A DNA stretch of 33,669 nt from Oscillospiraceae bacterium (GTDB taxonomy: Bacteria; Bacillota; Clostridia; Oscillospirales; Acutalibacteraceae): assembly GCA_015066205.1 (NCBI GenBank), contig SVOV01000027.1:1-33669 (forward strand). Direction: 5' to 3'. The position numbers were made by a program, and so were the translations under genes. Below, piece after piece: positions 1 through 7,266 of the stretch. Under the pieces are notes generated by a model, which did no database searches, had not been told where the DNA came from, and worked only from the letters and a program-made list of their open reading frames with translations. Every line of letters begins with the position of its first letter. Within the stretch, counting starts at the first letter, position 1.

Positions 1-945
1 AAGGTCACGGTAGTTTGCCATAAGATATTTGGGATCATTTATAGTATCAAAAGAATAAATAAATGTGGGAACATCCTTGAATTCATCGGGATGAGCCTCG
101 ACCCAAGCCTTGGCACCGCGAAGACCGATTTCCTCTGAGCCTGTAAGAATAACGCCTACCTCGGTGTTTTCAAGCTCAATGCCCTCATCCTTGAGAGCTT
201 TGAGAACGGCAATACCCATATAACAGCCTGTGAGGTTGTCGTTAGCGCCGTCAACAACTCTGTTGTAGTTTTCCATAAAGTAAAGACCGATTACAAAGGG
301 CACAAAAATAAGACCGATAAGACCTGCTTTTGTAAGAGGATCTGCCATATCGGGCATTCCGAAGCCGATACCGTTTTTTGCAACACTGATTATTGAAAGA
401 ATAAGATAATAAAGAGCGCCGAGAACTACGAGAATTGCGTGGCCCTCAAAGCCGACACCGCCGAGAGCATAGTTTACGGGCCATTCCCAGGTAGCATCGG
501 GATGACCGTTGAAGATGATTCGTCTCTTGGTTTCGCCTGTGCATTTTTTTATTGCGGTAACATTGTGACTGGTCTTTTCCTTAAAAAGAGGATCAAGAGT
601 TTTCTTGTAAAGTCCGAATTCAAGAATTGTGAGCACAAAGCCTGCAATTATAAGCGGAATACCGAAAACAGGAGCAAAAAAGAAAAGCACGACTGATAAA
701 AGAACAAAGGTACAGGTAAAATAGATCCAGCCGTAGAATGCTCTGGGATTAACCTTGTAGGATTCGATCTTTACATCCTCACAGCCGCATTCGTTTTTAA
801 GTACATCTGCCATATATTCGCAGGATTTCTTTTCACCCTCTGAGCCGGGATCTCTTTTTCCGCAGGTCTTTATGATGTGGGTGATCTCATCTATGATGTA
901 TTTCGCTGTACTGTCTTTTTGTTCAATTATTTTTTTAAAATCCAT
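1..945 (-). CDS. M28 family zinc peptidase with membrane segments (3' end outside window)
   Basis: Reading leftwards from the ATG at 945, the frame stays open for 315 codons to the window edge, so the C-terminus is missing. The start has a G-rich Shine-Dalgarno (GGGGGG) about 9 nt upstream. Visible M28 features in order are the GHPD motif (His148), DGANDNLTG (Asp236, the usual bridging ligand), SEEIGLRG (Glu271/Glu272, catalytic base and ligand) and YSFDT (Asp300). Hydrophobic stretches at about residues 75-112, 168-190 and 206-224 lie between the N-terminal region and the metal site, so the protein is probably membrane-embedded with an inserted helical region. M28 enzymes are co-catalytic zinc aminopeptidases or carboxypeptidases; the substrate cannot be told. 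It is transcribed divergently from the metallophosphoesterase. Confidence 0.85.
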   Translation of the reverse strand, partial: MDFKKIIEQKDSTAKYIIDEITHIIKTCGKRDPGSEGEKKSCEYMADVLKNECGCEDVKIESYKVNPRAFYGWIYFTCTFVLLSVVLFFFAPVFGIPLIIAGFVLTILEFGLYKKTLDPLFKEKTSHNVTAIKKCTGETKRRIIFNGHPDATWEWPVNYALGGVGFEGHAILVVLGALYYLILSIISVAKNGIGFGMPDMADPLTKAGLIGLIFVPFVIGLYFMENYNRVVDGANDNLTGCYMGIAVLKALKDEGIELENTEVGVILTGSEEIGLRGAKAWVEAHPDEFKDVPTFIYSFDTINDPKYLMANYRDL

Positions 946-978
946 AATAATTCCCCCCGTTAACATTAAATTAACATA

Positions 979-1008
979 ATCCTATCATTTTCCAATCATT
1001 TTTGTCAA
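979..1008 (-). promoter_or_regulatory. Candidate sigma-A promoter of the M28 peptidase
   Basis: On the minus strand TTGACA (1008-1003) is followed after 18 nt by TAGGAT (984-979), about 35 nt upstream of the ATG at 945. The -35 is consensus; the -10 is weaker. Confidence 0.45.
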
Positions 1009-1068
1009 TACTGTTGGTTTTTTGTTTACGAAAAGTTAAAAATTTATCTCGCTTTTTTTCTGTATTTC

Positions 1069-1077
1069 TGCTATTAT
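1069..1077 (+). promoter_or_regulatory. Extended -10 promoter of the metallophosphoesterase gene
   Basis: TGC-TATTAT (1069-1077) is an extended -10 with no good -35 at the right spacing. The same TGCTATTATATA string forms the -10 of guaB at 4046-4057. It lies about 40 nt before the ATG at 1120. Confidence 0.4.
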
Positions 1078-1119
1078 ATAACAACAAAGCTATATTTTTG
1101 TAAAACACAGGAGAAAAAT

Positions 1120-2442
1120 ATGATATCATTCAAGAATTTCGGCGGACAGCTCGCAAGTAAGACTCTTACATCTGTTTTCGGCTTATTATTTACAGATTCC
1201 CTCATAAAAAACGGACGAAAGCCGGAAAATGCAAAGGTTCCCGCTGATTTCAGACCCGTGCTCAGATTTGCTGCGGTAAGTGACATCCATCTTGACGGTG
1301 ATGAGAATCAGGCTGCGGCAAAAAGATTGGGGGAGCTTTTTAAGGATATGTATTCATATTCTGACGGACAAGAGTACAAAGGCCTTGATGCAGTTATGGT
1401 GGCAGGCGATTTTACGGGCGGCGGTGCCGAAAAGCAATATGAGATGTTCTTAAAAATCATAAAAGAGCATAAAAAAGAGGAAACTGCTCTTCTGACAGTT
1501 CTCGGAAATCACGAATTTATAGATTACCGTGATGAGGATGCCACAGTAGGCTATAAGGTCTATAAAAAGTATATCAGTGAAGAGGTTGATACCCATACCG
1601 TTATAAACGGCTATCATTTTATCGGTGTTTCCTATGATGATGACGGAAAAAGCTTTACCCGTAAAGCTGATTGGCTTCGCTCGGAAATTGAAAGGGCAGT
1701 GAAAGAGGATAAGAAAAAGCCTGTTTTCGTGTTTCAGCATCCCGCTCCCACGGCTACCATTTACGGCAGTATAAACTGGGGTGACGCCGATATGAGAAAG
1801 GTACTGAACAGCTTCCCTCAGGTCATAGATTTTTCAGGTCATTCCCATTACGCCCCTATGGATCCGAGAAGCGTCTGGCAGGGTGCATTTACGGCGGTCG
1901 GCTGCGGAAGCCTTGCCGCTTTTATGGGAAATCTCAATTATATTGACGGCGATAAGGATGCACCGGGTGAGTCGGGCGGCTTTCTGCTGGTTGAAGCCGA
2001 TGAAAAGGGAAGAGTAAGGATTAGTATTTATGATATCGTAAATCATAAGTTTTTCCCTGAATGTGAATATTTCCTTACCGATATCTCCGATACAAAAAAA
2101 AGAACCTATACCTGGCATAAAAACAAGGCAGCCGATACAGCTCCTGTTTTCGGAGACGGCGATGTGTATGTAAAAAAGGACGGCGAGGGCAATTCTGTTC
2201 TCCTTTTCCCCGAAGCCCGCGGCAGGTATTCTGCTGAAAACTATAAGATCAAGGTCACTGATACGGCGGGTAAAGCAGTTTTTGAAAATACCGTCATTTC
2301 AGGCTATGTAAGAACAGATTCAGTTCAGTGCGAAGTGAATCTCGGGAAGCCGGCATCGGGGAAATATAAGGCTGTTATCAAGGCATATAGTCCCTATGCA
2401 AAGCACGGCGGGACTCTTAAAAAGGATATTGAAATCAAGTAA
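1120..2442 (+). CDS. Calcineurin-like metallophosphoesterase
   Basis: The 440-residue protein has the complete metallophosphoesterase metal-site series: SDIHLDG (Asp55, His57), AGDFTGGG (Asp97), GNHEF (Asn130, His131), FQHPAP (His207) and SGHSHYAP (His241, His243). A two-metal phosphohydrolase is therefore well supported. After about residue 330 follows a beta-rich C-terminal part without an obvious signature. The hydrophobic N-terminus (about residues 10-30) could be a weak signal or membrane-association segment. The ATG has AGGAGA 5-6 nt upstream. The gene is monocistronic and ends in a hairpin shared with the convergent S51 peptidase gene. Substrate (phosphodiester, nucleotide or phosphoprotein) is unknown. 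Confidence 0.85.
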   Translation: MISFKNFGGQLASKTLTSVFGLLFTDSLIKNGRKPENAKVPADFRPVLRFAAVSDIHLDGDENQAAAKRLGELFKDMYSYSDGQEYKGLDAVMVAGDFTGGGAEKQYEMFLKIIKEHKKEETALLTVLGNHEFIDYRDEDATVGYKVYKKYISEEVDTHTVINGYHFIGVSYDDDGKSFTRKADWLRSEIERAVKEDKKKPVFVFQHPAPTATIYGSINWGDADMRKVLNSFPQVIDFSGHSHYAPMDPRSVWQGAFTAVGCGSLAAFMGNLNYIDGDKDAPGESGGFLLVEADEKGRVRISIYDIVNHKFFPECEYFLTDISDTKKRTYTWHKNKAADTAPVFGDGDVYVKKDGEGNSVLLFPEARGRYSAENYKIKVTDTAGKAVFENTVISGYVRTDSVQCEVNLGKPASGKYKAVIKAYSPYAKHGGTLKKDIEIK

Positions 2443-2445
2443 AGA

Positions 2446-2485
2446 AAAAAGAACTGAATCGCATTTTTGCAGTTCAGTTCTTTTT
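2446..2485. terminator. Bidirectional intrinsic terminator
   Basis: A 13-bp perfect stem (2446-2458 with 2473-2485) has an A-run on the left and T-run on the right. It can terminate both the metallophosphoesterase gene and the convergent peptidase gene. Confidence 0.8.
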
Positions 2486-2487
2486 AA

Positions 2488-3189
2488 TTAAAGCGTTTTA
2501 AGAAGATCGGCATTCCGGTTTATATTTGTTTTTCTGTAATTGTCATTTGCATCATAGAAATAACAGTCACCGCCCTCGTTACCCGCAACTGTGTAATATT
2601 CTCCGTCATTGAGGCAAAAGCCTGCTCCGTTGTCACAGGCAATTCCCGATGTCCTCTTTTTTGTTATTGCGAGTGCCTCTTCAAAGGTCTGCCAGTAATC
2701 ACTCTGATAGTGGGGGCAGTTTATATAAGGAATAATACCGAGACATTCAACAAAAATAAACTGTCCGTCGATACAGTCGTCGTAGCCCTCCTTGAACCAG
2801 CACATAGCTCCCGATGATACTCCCGAGAGAACGGTTCCTTTGTTATATGCTTCAAGAAGGTATTTGTCTGTTCCTGTATTTTTCCAAGTGTCCATCAGGA
2901 ATTTGAGATTTCCGCCCTGAACAAAAACCCCGTCAGCCGAGCTGATTTTGTTTTTTATTACTTCTTGCGTAACATCCTCGTGTGTCAGGAAGAGGATATC
3001 TGTTGTGCAGCCGAATCTTTCAAAAGAGAGTTTAACATCATCGTTTTCATCCATATCGTCAAAGCTTGCTGTCGGAATGATAAGAATAAAAGGCGTTTTC
3101 TTTCCTGTAAGGCTTATGATATGCTCAGTTACATTATCCATTTCGCCGTTACTGAAGCTGCCTCCCCCGAGAGCTATTATTTTACCCAC
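2488..3189 (-). CDS. Peptidase S51 (dipeptidase E-like)
   Basis: The 233-residue protein begins with the ALGGGSF loop and carries the S51 nucleophile elbow SGVSSGAMCWF (Ser126) plus NCPHYQSDYW near residue 157, the region of the family's catalytic His. The length matches PepE-type serine peptidases, which cleave Asp-X dipeptides; some relatives are cyanophycinase-like, so substrate is uncertain. The start is GTG at 3189 with GAGGTGG 5 nt upstream; that Shine-Dalgarno begins directly at the stop of the DUF554 gene. The two genes are 10 nt apart and form an operon. Confidence 0.8.
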   Translation of the reverse strand: MGKIIALGGGSFSNGEMDNVTEHIISLTGKKTPFILIIPTASFDDMDENDDVKLSFERFGCTTDILFLTHEDVTQEVIKNKISSADGVFVQGGNLKFLMDTWKNTGTDKYLLEAYNKGTVLSGVSSGAMCWFKEGYDDCIDGQFIFVECLGIIPYINCPHYQSDYWQTFEEALAITKKRTSGIACDNGAGFCLNDGEYYTVAGNEGGDCYFYDANDNYRKTNINRNADLLKTL

Positions 3190-3199
3190 TTATACCACC

Positions 3200-3934
3200 T
3201 CATATATAAAACTGAATTACCGAATAAATTATTGCAACAATAAGAGAGGGAAGCATATTTCCCACATTGAATTTTTTGCCGAAGCAGATATTGATGCCTA
3301 CACAGAAAATCAGAACATTTCCCACCAGAGACATATCGGAGATAACCGTTCCCATTGAAAGAAGAGGCTCTGCAAATTTTGACAGGGCGGTTACCGCACC
3401 CTGAAAGATCCCTATGGGAATAAAAGAGAATATACATCCCTTTCCGAGGGTGGAGGTCATAATAATTACGATAAGAAAATCAAGAAGTGCTTTTGCGAAA
3501 AGAGTAGACGGATTTCCTCCGATTCCGTCCTCTATTGCTCCTACGACTGCCATAGCTCCGACACAGATAACAAGCGATGTGTTTACAAATGCTCCCACAA
3601 AGCCGCCGTCCTCTGCAGCGTGAGCCTTTATTTTAAGCCATTCACCGAAGCGATCCAGCTTTTTTTCTATCTTAATAAGCTCCCCCGCAAGAGTTCCGAG
3701 AACGAGAGAGATTATCATCATCAAAGCCCCGTTTGTTGTAAGTGATGAGCCGTCCTCCGTTATTTTCAGAAGTCCCGTAAGTGCTCCCGATATGCCTATA
3801 AAAATTACGGCAACCCCCGCAACCTTCATAAGGGAATCTCTTATTTCGAGCTTTATTTTCTTTCCGAAAAGAATTCCGAGTATTCCGCCGAGGATCACGG
3901 CGATAACATTTACTACAGTTCCGATGCCGGGCAT
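3200..3934 (-). CDS. DUF554 family integral membrane protein
   Basis: The 244-residue protein is almost entirely hydrophobic, with about six to seven predicted helices and glycine-rich segments. The N-terminus (PGIGTVVNVIAVILGGILG) is typical of DUF554 (YdfK/YqgA-type) proteins, whose function is not established. Length fits the family. The ATG follows AAAGGAAG at a somewhat long distance (about 12 nt). It is first in a two-gene operon with the S51 peptidase and has a good promoter at 3972-4000, divergent from guaB. Confidence 0.8.
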   Translation of the reverse strand: MPGIGTVVNVIAVILGGILGILFGKKIKLEIRDSLMKVAGVAVIFIGISGALTGLLKITEDGSSLTTNGALMMIISLVLGTLAGELIKIEKKLDRFGEWLKIKAHAAEDGGFVGAFVNTSLVICVGAMAVVGAIEDGIGGNPSTLFAKALLDFLIVIIMTSTLGKGCIFSFIPIGIFQGAVTALSKFAEPLLSMGTVISDMSLVGNVLIFCVGINICFGKKFNVGNMLPSLIVAIIYSVIQFYI

Positions 3935-3971
3935 GCGTCTATTACTTCCTTTGAGTTTTTATGTATTAATG

Positions 3972-4000
3972 AATATATCACAAAAAATTCCGTGAATCAA
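3972..4000 (-). promoter_or_regulatory. Promoter of the DUF554-peptidase operon
   Basis: On the minus strand TTGATT (4000-3995), 17 nt, then TATATT (3977-3972) preceded by TGA, an extended -10. Confidence 0.65.
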
Positions 4001-4025
4001 CATAAATTAATTAAAGATTACACAA

Positions 4026-4054
4026 TTGACTATATTTTTTTCTTATGCTATTAT
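4026..4054 (+). promoter_or_regulatory. Promoter of guaB
   Basis: TTGACT (4026-4031), 17 nt, TATTAT (4049-4054) preceded by TGC. The leader would be only about 30 nt, too short for a purine riboswitch. Confidence 0.75.
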
Positions 4055-4089
4055 ATAGGGAAAAGTAAGGATAAAAGGAGAGATTTTTT

Positions 4090-5595
4090 ATGGCTTTTTA
4101 TTACAGTGAACCTTCGCATACCTTCAGTGAATATCTTCTTGTCCCCGGATACACAGATGAAAAATGTATTCCCGCCAATGTTTCGCTGAAAACTCCTCTT
4201 GTAAAATATAAAAAGGGCGAAGAACCCGCAATTTCACTTAACATTCCTATGATTTCCGCTATTATGCAGTCTGTTTCCAATGACACTCTTGCAATAGCTC
4301 TTGCAAAAGAGGGCGGAATGTCCTTTATCTACGGTTCTCAGACTATTGAAGACGAAGCTGCTATGGTTGCCCGAGTAAAGAATTATAAGGCCGGCTTTGT
4401 TGTAAGTGCCTCCAACCTTACTCCAGATGACACTCTTCAGGATGTTATAAATCTTAAGGAACTCAACGGCTTTTCAACTGTTGCTGTTACCGACGACGGA
4501 ACTGCAAACGGCAAGCTGCTCGGTATTGTAACCTCCCGTGATTACAGAGTAAGCCGTATGAGCCCCGAGCTTAAAATTTCCGAGTTTATGACTCCCGTTG
4601 ATAAGCTTGTTGTAGCTCCCGCTGAAACAACTCTTAAAGAAGCTAATGATATTATATGGGATCACAAGCTCAATTCTCTTCCCATTGTTGATAAGTTCGG
4701 CAATCTTATGTATTTTGTTTTCCGTAAGGACTATGCACAGCATAAGCGCAACCCCAATGAGCTTCTCGATAACGACAAGAGATATATGGTAGGTGCAGGT
4801 ATCAATACCCGTGACTATGCAGAGCGTGTTCCCGCTCTTGTTGAAGCAGGTGCTGATGTTCTTTGCATCGACTCATCAGAGGGATATTCCTGCTGGCAGG
4901 CAAATACGATCAAGTGGATCCGTGAAAAATACGGCGACACCGTAAAGGTCGGTGCCGGTAATGTTGTTGACAGGGAAGGCTTCCTTTTCCTTGCTGAAGC
5001 AGGCGCAGACTTTATCAAAATAGGTATCGGCGGCGGCTCTATCTGTATCACCCGTGAAACAAAGGGTATAGGCAGAGGACAGGCAACTGCTGTTATTGAT
5101 GTTGTAAATGCAAGAAATGAATACTACGAGAAGACAGGTATTTATATTCCCGTTTGCTCCGACGGCGGTATCGTTCACGATTACCATATCACTCTCGCAC
5201 TTGCAATGGGCGCTGATTTCGTAATGCTCGGAAGATATTTCGCACGCTTCGACGAAAGCCCCACAAACAAGCTTATGGTAAACGGTGCATATGTTAAGGA
5301 ATACTGGGGTGAAGGCTCCAACAGAGCAAGAAACTGGCAGAGATATGACCTCGGCGGCAGCACAAAGCTCTCCTTTGAAGAGGGTGTTGACTCTTATGTA
5401 ACTTATGCCGGACCTCTTCACGATAATGTTGAAAAGAGCCTTTACAAGGTCAAATCAACAATGTGTAACTGCGGTGCTCTCTCAATTCCCGAGCTTCAGG
5501 AAAAAGCAAAGCTCACTCTTGTTTCTTCCGTAAGTATCGTAGAAGGCGGCTACCACGATGTAACCCTTCGCACCACATCAAATTCAAGAAACTAA
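4090..5595 (+). CDS. guaB: IMP dehydrogenase
   Basis: The 501-residue protein oxidises IMP to XMP with NAD+, the committed step of GMP synthesis. The N-terminal barrel part contains [11 protein letters not shown]. Two CBS modules occupy about residues 105-220 ([16 protein letters not shown]). The barrel resumes with CIDSSEGYS (Asp261), [12 protein letters not shown] and the catalytic loop [10 protein letters not shown] (Cys319), then [25 protein letters not shown]. The catalytic loop reads GGGSICITR where most bacterial enzymes have GPGSICTTR, and the flap after FARFDESP differs from the E. coli form; this is a known-looking clostridial variant rather than damage. AAAGGAG lies 9 nt upstream of the ATG. 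The gene is monocistronic. Its 3' UTR carries repeat copy 1 and a strong terminator. Confidence 0.9.
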   Translation: MAFYYSEPSHTFSEYLLVPGYTDEKCIPANVSLKTPLVKYKKGEEPAISLNIPMISAIMQSVSNDTLAIALAKEGGMSFIYGSQTIEDEAAMVARVKNYKAGFVVSASNLTPDDTLQDVINLKELNGFSTVAVTDDGTANGKLLGIVTSRDYRVSRMSPELKISEFMTPVDKLVVAPAETTLKEANDIIWDHKLNSLPIVDKFGNLMYFVFRKDYAQHKRNPNELLDNDKRYMVGAGINTRDYAERVPALVEAGADVLCIDSSEGYSCWQANTIKWIREKYGDTVKVGAGNVVDREGFLFLAEAGADFIKIGIGGGSICITRETKGIGRGQATAVIDVVNARNEYYEKTGIYIPVCSDGGIVHDYHITLALAMGADFVMLGRYFARFDESPTNKLMVNGAYVKEYWGEGSNRARNWQRYDLGGSTKLSFEEGVDSYVTYAGPLHDNVEKSLYKVKSTMCNCGALSIPELQEKAKLTLVSSVSIVEGGYHDVTLRTTSNSRN

Positions 5596-5622
5596 AACTT
5601 ATTAATAAAAAAGCATTATGCT

Positions 5623-5709
5623 TCAACCCCCCGGCCCCCAATCTTGGGGGCGAAAAGGTGTTTTTTGATATAAGCAAAATTGCTCACAATGCGAGCAATT
5701 TCCTATATA
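5623..5709 (+). repeat. Two-hairpin dispersed 3'-UTR element, copy 1
   Basis: This begins 27 nt after the guaB stop. Hairpin 1 is GCCCCCA-atct-TGGGGGC (5634-5651). A conserved AGGTGTTT segment follows. Hairpin 2 is AAATTGCTC-acaatgc-GAGCAATTT (5677-5701), ending TTCCTATATA. The same layout and much of the sequence recur in reverse at 28676-28798, downstream of the GH3 gene. Confidence 0.8.
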
Positions 5710-5716
5710 TTAAAAT

Positions 5717-5760
5717 AACACTGTATCAGATCGTTTTTTCTGATACAGTGTTTATTTTTT
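5717..5760. terminator. Intrinsic terminator between guaB and the XRE gene
   Basis: A 14-bp perfect stem (5717-5730 with 5739-5752) is followed by ATTTTTT on the plus strand. The right arm touches the stop codon of the convergent regulator gene, so it may act in both directions. Confidence 0.85.
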
Positions 5761-5964
5761 GTCATCGTTAATTCCGAGAATATAGTCTGTTGTTGTATTA
5801 TAAAGCTGTGCTAATTTAATTAATACATCTGTAGGTATATCTCTTAAACCTCGTTCATATCTGTTGTATTGAGGCTGCTTCATCCCTAAATATTCGGCTA
5901 CCTGTCTTTGTGATAGATCGTGATCCTCTCGCAGGTCGCGTAGCCGCGGATAAAAGTTATCCAT
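5752..5964 (-). CDS. Small XRE-family transcriptional regulator
   Basis: This is a 70-residue protein that is essentially one Cro/C1-type helix-turn-helix: LREDHDLSQRQVAEYLGMKQ followed by PQYNRYERGLRDIP and LAQLYNTTTDYILG. The frame is open to 6009, but MDNFYPRLRDLRED is the normal family N-terminus, so the ATG at 5964 is chosen; its ribosome site is weak. It is divergent from the Cys-rich protein gene at 6070. The promoter of that gene lies between them, flanked by two ACCA-TGGT-type sites (5983-5993 and 6035-6050) that are plausible operators of this regulator (inference). Confidence 0.85.
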   Translation of the reverse strand: MDNFYPRLRDLREDHDLSQRQVAEYLGMKQPQYNRYERGLRDIPTDVLIKLAQLYNTTTDYILGINDDKK

Positions 5965-5994
5965 TAGCACACCAGCTTTCATAACCATTTGGTA

Positions 5995-6023
5995 TTGACA
6001 TAATATCATAACAGTTATATAAT
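5995..6023 (+). promoter_or_regulatory. Perfect consensus sigma-A promoter
   Basis: TTGACA (5995-6000), exactly 17 nt, TATAAT (6018-6023). It reads toward the gene at 6070. An unregulated promoter this strong would be unusual; it sits between two operator-like sites. Confidence 0.85.
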
Positions 6024-6034
6024 ATTATGATATT

Positions 6035-6050
6035 ATAACCATATGGTTAT
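6035..6050. promoter_or_regulatory. Palindromic operator at the transcription start
   Basis: ATAACCATATGGTTAT is a perfect 16-bp palindrome about 11 nt downstream of the -10. A related imperfect site, AACCATTTGGT, lies at 5983-5993 just upstream of the -35. The placement suits repression by the adjacent XRE protein (inference). Confidence 0.6.
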
Positions 6051-6069
6051 TAAAACGGAGTTGAAATTT

Positions 6070-6372
6070 ATGTATAGAATCAAATCTGCATTTTTTGATA
6101 TTATTATAATTATGGTTTTATTGATTCCGTTTTGTTTTTGTGCGACGCTGTCCGAAAGTGAAAATGAAACAGAAAATAACTCTGAGGCTACAGTACAGTA
6201 TGATGAAATATCTTCTGTTTCGGAAAAAATGGTATGGATACCGGTAAAGGGCGGAAGAAAATATCACAGTTATGCAGACTGCAGTCAGATGCATACACCT
6301 GTAAGAATTACTGAAGAAGAGGCTGTTGCGGCGGGTTTTGATGCTTGTATGAAATGCATTGATTCTGATTAA
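6070..6372 (+). CDS. Small membrane-anchored or secreted protein with Ada-like Cys/His zinc motif
   Basis: The 100-residue protein has a hydrophobic N-terminus (about residues 8-24) that could be a signal peptide or anchor, an acidic Ser/Asn-rich linker (25-52), then a compact domain VWIPVKGGRKYHSYADC...DACMKC. His66, Cys71, Cys93 and Cys96 (H-x4-C ... C-x2-C) resemble the small Ada-type or nuclease C-terminal zinc-binding module seen in many Gram-positive surface proteins. The ATG at 6070 is preferred over 6043 because ACGGAG lies 9 nt before it, while the earlier ATG is inside the operator palindrome. Function is unknown. It is transcribed from the 5995-6023 promoter, divergently from the XRE gene. 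Confidence 0.7.
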   Translation: MYRIKSAFFDIIIIMVLLIPFCFCATLSESENETENNSEATVQYDEISSVSEKMVWIPVKGGRKYHSYADCSQMHTPVRITEEEAVAAGFDACMKCIDSD

Positions 6373-6399
6373 AGAGCTGAAAACGCTGAATAAAATAAG

Positions 6400-6441
6400 A
6401 AAAAGGTTATATCTGTACAAACAATAGATATAACCTTTTTT
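6400..6441. terminator. Bidirectional intrinsic terminator
   Basis: The 15-bp stem 6400-6414 with 6426-6440 is flanked by A-run and T-run. It separates the Cys-rich protein gene from convergent proC. Confidence 0.8.
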
Positions 6442-6453
6442 ATGTATGAAAAT

Positions 6454-7254
6454 TTACTTTAATTCAAGTGTTCTTTTGTATGCTGCAGTTACGGCGTTCA
6501 TAACTGCGCTTCTGAATGCACCGTCCTCGAGGGCGTGAACTCCTGCGATGGTTGTTCCTCCTGGGGAGCAGACCGCATCCTTAAGAGCTCCGGGGTGTTT
6601 TCCCGACTGAAGCACCATATCTGCAGAGCCCGAAAGCATTTTTGCGGCATACATCATTGCCTTATCACGGGGGATTCCGCATTCAACGGCGCCGTCTGCG
6701 AGAGCTTCAATAAACATATAGCAGAAAGCGGGGCCGCAGCCTGATACCGCACTTGCGGCATCGATTTTGTTTTCGTCTATTTTATCAAGAAGTCCTGCAC
6801 CGCTCATAGCCTTGACGAAATAATCGACCTGTGCCTGAGAAACCTTGTCGTTTGAGCAATAGAGGATCACACCTTCACCGATCGAGGCGGGGGTATTGGG
6901 CATAATTCTTATAACAGGCATTTCTTTTCCCGACAGCTCACAGAGTCTTTCAATGGAAGTACCTGCAAGCATTGATATAAGAACGGGATTTGAAGAACTG
7001 AACAGGGGAGCGATATCTGAAAACAGCTCCTTTGCCATCTGAGGCTTTACGCCTATAAAAACATATTCACTTTCCGTTACTGTTTTTTCAAGACTTACAC
7101 TATCAACATTATTGTATTTCTGCGAATATTCAACAGCCTTTTCCTGAAAAACATCAAACACGGAGATTTTTATATCGGGATTATTCTCTGCTGCCGCCGT
7201 AAGAAGCGCACCGCCCATATTTCCCGCACCGATAAAGCCGAATTTATATGTCAT
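6454..7254 (-). CDS. proC: Pyrroline-5-carboxylate reductase
   Basis: The 266-residue protein reduces pyrroline-5-carboxylate to proline with NAD(P)H, the last step of proline synthesis. It has the Rossmann motif FGFIGAGNMGGAL at the N-terminus, then VKPQMAKEL, RIMPNTPASIGEG and the C-terminal signature SPGGTTIAGVHALEDGAFR, with SAVSGCGPAFCYMF before it. The frame opens with a GTG at 7263, but AAGGAG directly abuts that codon and is 8 nt from the ATG at 7254, so the ATG is used. It is third in proB-proA-proC, 12 nt after the proA stop, and ends at a terminator shared with the convergent gene. Confidence 0.95.
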   Translation of the reverse strand: MTYKFGFIGAGNMGGALLTAAAENNPDIKISVFDVFQEKAVEYSQKYNNVDSVSLEKTVTESEYVFIGVKPQMAKELFSDIAPLFSSSNPVLISMLAGTSIERLCELSGKEMPVIRIMPNTPASIGEGVILYCSNDKVSQAQVDYFVKAMSGAGLLDKIDENKIDAASAVSGCGPAFCYMFIEALADGAVECGIPRDKAMMYAAKMLSGSADMVLQSGKHPGALKDAVCSPGGTTIAGVHALEDGAFRSAVMNAVTAAYKRTLELK

Positions 7255-7266
7255 TTTCGTCACTCC

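Noticed and set aside
439..696. 85-codon plus-strand frame
   Set aside because: It is a shadow of the M28 peptidase gene, whose metal-binding motifs lie on the other strand.
4055..4089. Purine riboswitch before guaB
   Set aside because: The leader from the identified promoter is only about 30 nt, too short for the aptamer.
4876..5421. 181-codon minus-strand frame inside guaB
   Set aside because: Antisense shadow of a clearly recognised IMP dehydrogenase.
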